The notes beneath the pieces were generated by a model, which saw only the letters and a list, made by a program, of their open reading frames with translations, was not told the DNA's origin and did not search any database. From Candidatus Benthicola azotiphorus (GTDB lineage Bacteria; Gemmatimonadota; Gemmatimonadetes; Palauibacterales; Palauibacteraceae), in NCBI GenBank assembly GCA_947581745.1, contig CANPVW010000057.1:1-6569 (forward strand): a stretch of DNA of 6,569 bases. Reading direction: 5' to 3'. The first letter of the stretch is position 1, and every line of letters begins with the position of its first letter. This document shows positions 5,057 through 6,569 of the stretch, in pieces. The translations under genes and the position numbers were made by a program.

Positions 5057-6569
5057 ATGAGCGACGAGACAGCGAGACACGAGCTGAGTGCACGCTTTGA
5101 CCCGACCGGGATCGAAGCGCCGATCTACGCCCGATGGCTGGAGCGGCGAGGGTTTCACGTCGATGCCCTGGAGGCTGCCGATCCCTACGTCATAGCGATC
5201 CCGCCCCCGAACGTGACGGCCGCTCTGCACATGGGGCACGGGCTCAACAACACCATCCAGGACGTTCTCATTCGCTTCCAGAGGATGCGCGGTCGCGCGG
5301 CGATGTGGATTCCTGGAACCGACCATGCCGGCATCGCGACGCAGAACGTGGTCGAACGGGATCTCGCCAGGGAAGGCCTGACGCGTCATGACCTGGGGCG
5401 CGAGCGATTCGTGGACCGCGTGTGGGAATGGGTCGACCAGTACGGCTCGACGATCATCGACCAGCTGAAGAAAATGGGCTGCTCCTGCGACTGGGACAGG
5501 ACGCGATTCACTCTCGATGAAGGTCTGTCGCGGGCGGTGCGGGAGGTGTTCGTCCGGCTGTACGAGAAGGGGCTCATCTACCGGGGTAATTACATCATCA
5601 ACTGGTGTCCGCGCTGCCTGACGGCACTCTCCAACGAGGAGGCCGAGCACGAGGAGACTCAAGGTCACCTCTACCACATCCGCTACCCGCTCGCGGACTC
5701 GGAGGGAGAGTCCCTCGTCGTCGCGACGACGAGGCCGGAGACGATGCTGGGAGATACGGCGGTGGCGGTGCACCCGGCGGACGAGAGGAACAGGGGCCTG
5801 GTGGGTCGTGCAGTGATCCTGCCGCTGGTCGGGCGGAGGATTCCCGTGATCGCCGACGAATTCGTGGACCCCGAGTTCGGGTCGGGCTTCGTGAAGGTGA
5901 CGCCGGCTCACGACCCGAACGACTTCGAGATCGGCCTCAGGCACGATCTCCCCCGGGTCGACATCATGAACGAGGATGCCACGATCAGCGATCAGGCCCC
6001 AGCTGCGTACAGGGGGATGGACCGCTTCGAGGCGCGCCGGCGGGTCCTCGAGGATCTCGAGGCACTCGGGCTGCTGGCAGAGGTGGAGGCTCACCAGCAT
6101 TCGGTCGGTCACTGCTATCGATGTTCCACGGTCGTCGAGCCGCGGCTCAGCCTGCAGTGGTTCGTGAAGATGAAGCCCCTCGCCGAACCGGCACTGGACG
6201 CGTATCGGGAGGGCAGGCTGAAGTTTCACCCCGAGCGGTTCGGCGCCACGTACGAACACTGGATGACCAACGTCCGCGACTGGTGCATAAGTCGACAGCT
6301 CTGGTGGGGCCATCGCATTCCGGTGTGGTACTGCGATACGTGCGGAGAGATCGTGGTCGCCCGCGAGGATCCGGAAGCCTGTCCGGCGTGCGCCGGCCAG
6401 CTGGAACAGGACCCGGATGTGCTGGATACCTGGTTCAGCTCCTGGCTGTGGCCCTTCAGCACTCTCGGCTGGCCGGAGAGCACGCCGGACGTGGGGGCGT
6501 TCTATCCGACCCAGACCCTCAGCACGGCTCCCGAGATTCTCTTCTTCTGGGTCGCGCGCATGGTCATGG
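5057..6569 (+). CDS. valS: Valyl-tRNA synthetase, N-terminal 504 codons (3' end beyond the window)
   Basis: ValRS charges tRNA-Val with valine in the cytoplasm and hydrolyses misacylated threonyl-tRNA. I translated this frame by hand from ATG 5057; it stays open to the window edge. Diagnostic parts are: PPPNVTAALHMGHGLNNT with the HIGH-type signature HMGH (residues 58-61); GTDHAGIATQ; NWCPRC (Cys184, Cys187); the CP1 editing domain with TTRPETMLGD (224-233), VKVTPAHDPNDFEIG and MNEDATIS; CYRC (Cys353, Cys356); LSLQWFVKM; WCISRQLWWGHRIPVWYC; and DTWFSSWLWPFSTLGWP. A second pair of CxxC knuckles (426/429 and 442/445) matches the two-zinc arrangement of Thermus-type ValRS. The KMSKS loop, anticodon-binding domain and C-terminal coiled coil should follow outside the window, as the usual length is near 900 residues. 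The ATG has only a weak purine stretch before it (AGCGAAG, 5048-5054). It may be transcribed separately, as the preceding 74 bases are the only gap in the window. Confidence 0.98.
   Translation, partial: MSDETARHELSARFDPTGIEAPIYARWLERRGFHVDALEAADPYVIAIPPPNVTAALHMGHGLNNTIQDVLIRFQRMRGRAAMWIPGTDHAGIATQNVVERDLAREGLTRHDLGRERFVDRVWEWVDQYGSTIIDQLKKMGCSCDWDRTRFTLDEGLSRAVREVFVRLYEKGLIYRGNYIINWCPRCLTALSNEEAEHEETQGHLYHIRYPLADSEGESLVVATTRPETMLGDTAVAVHPADERNRGLVGRAVILPLVGRRIPVIADEFVDPEFGSGFVKVTPAHDPNDFEIGLRHDLPRVDIMNEDATISDQAPAAYRGMDRFEARRRVLEDLEALGLLAEVEAHQHSVGHCYRCSTVVEPRLSLQWFVKMKPLAEPALDAYREGRLKFHPERFGATYEHWMTNVRDWCISRQLWWGHRIPVWYCDTCGEIVVAREDPEACPACAGQLEQDPDVLDTWFSSWLWPFSTLGWPESTPDVGAFYPTQTLSTAPEILFFWVARMVM

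Noticed and set aside
4372..5058. A 228-residue minus-strand open frame opposite the membrane-protein gene and the gap before valS
   Set aside because: Pro/Arg/Ser-rich with no recognisable motif; it is explained as the antisense of the membrane-protein frame.
5009..6313. A 434-residue open frame on the minus strand opposite valS
   Set aside because: It lies entirely antisense to a frame with unmistakable ValRS motifs. Its product is rich in His, Arg and Pro with no coherent domain, as expected for a shadow of GC-rich coding DNA.

Overview
The window is GC-rich throughout (roughly two thirds G+C by eye). It holds five genes, all on the plus strand and almost without gaps. From left to right they are: the 3' part of a tetratricopeptide-repeat (TPR) protein; an exported protein of the family that databases often label 'asparagine synthetase B'; a class I/II PLP aminotransferase resembling LL-diaminopimelate aminotransferase; a single-pass membrane protein with a TonB-like N-terminal layout; and the first 504 codons of valyl-tRNA synthetase (valS). 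The codon bias, the exported family otherwise known to me mainly from Bacteroidota, and the membrane-protein family all suggest a high-GC member of Gemmatimonadota or a neighbouring phylum, probably from an environmental genome. This placement is an inference from memory of gene families, not from a search.

Region 1-4982 reads as one operon. The TPR gene and the exported protein overlap by ATGA (1624-1627). The exported gene's stop is 18 bases before the aminotransferase ATG. The aminotransferase stop overlaps a TTG start of the membrane-protein gene (TTGA, 4098-4101). The only real intergenic space is 4983-5056. It carries two short hairpins and a possible -10 hexamer before valS, so valS may have its own promoter while also receiving read-through.

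Functionally, the TPR protein (if exported), the secreted protein and the membrane protein would all act at or beyond the inner membrane. The aminotransferase and ValRS are cytoplasmic. If the aminotransferase really makes LL-diaminopimelate, it would feed lysine and peptidoglycan synthesis and give the cluster a cell-envelope theme, but the sequence does not prove this.

The most rewarding item is the exported protein at 1624-2886. It is highly patterned, has a likely class-I-glutamine-amidotransferase-like fold with a Cys at the elbow and several His/Asp-rich motifs, has none of the hallmarks of asparagine synthetase, and has no established function that I know of. I saw no RNA genes, insertion sequences, CRISPR arrays or long repeats.
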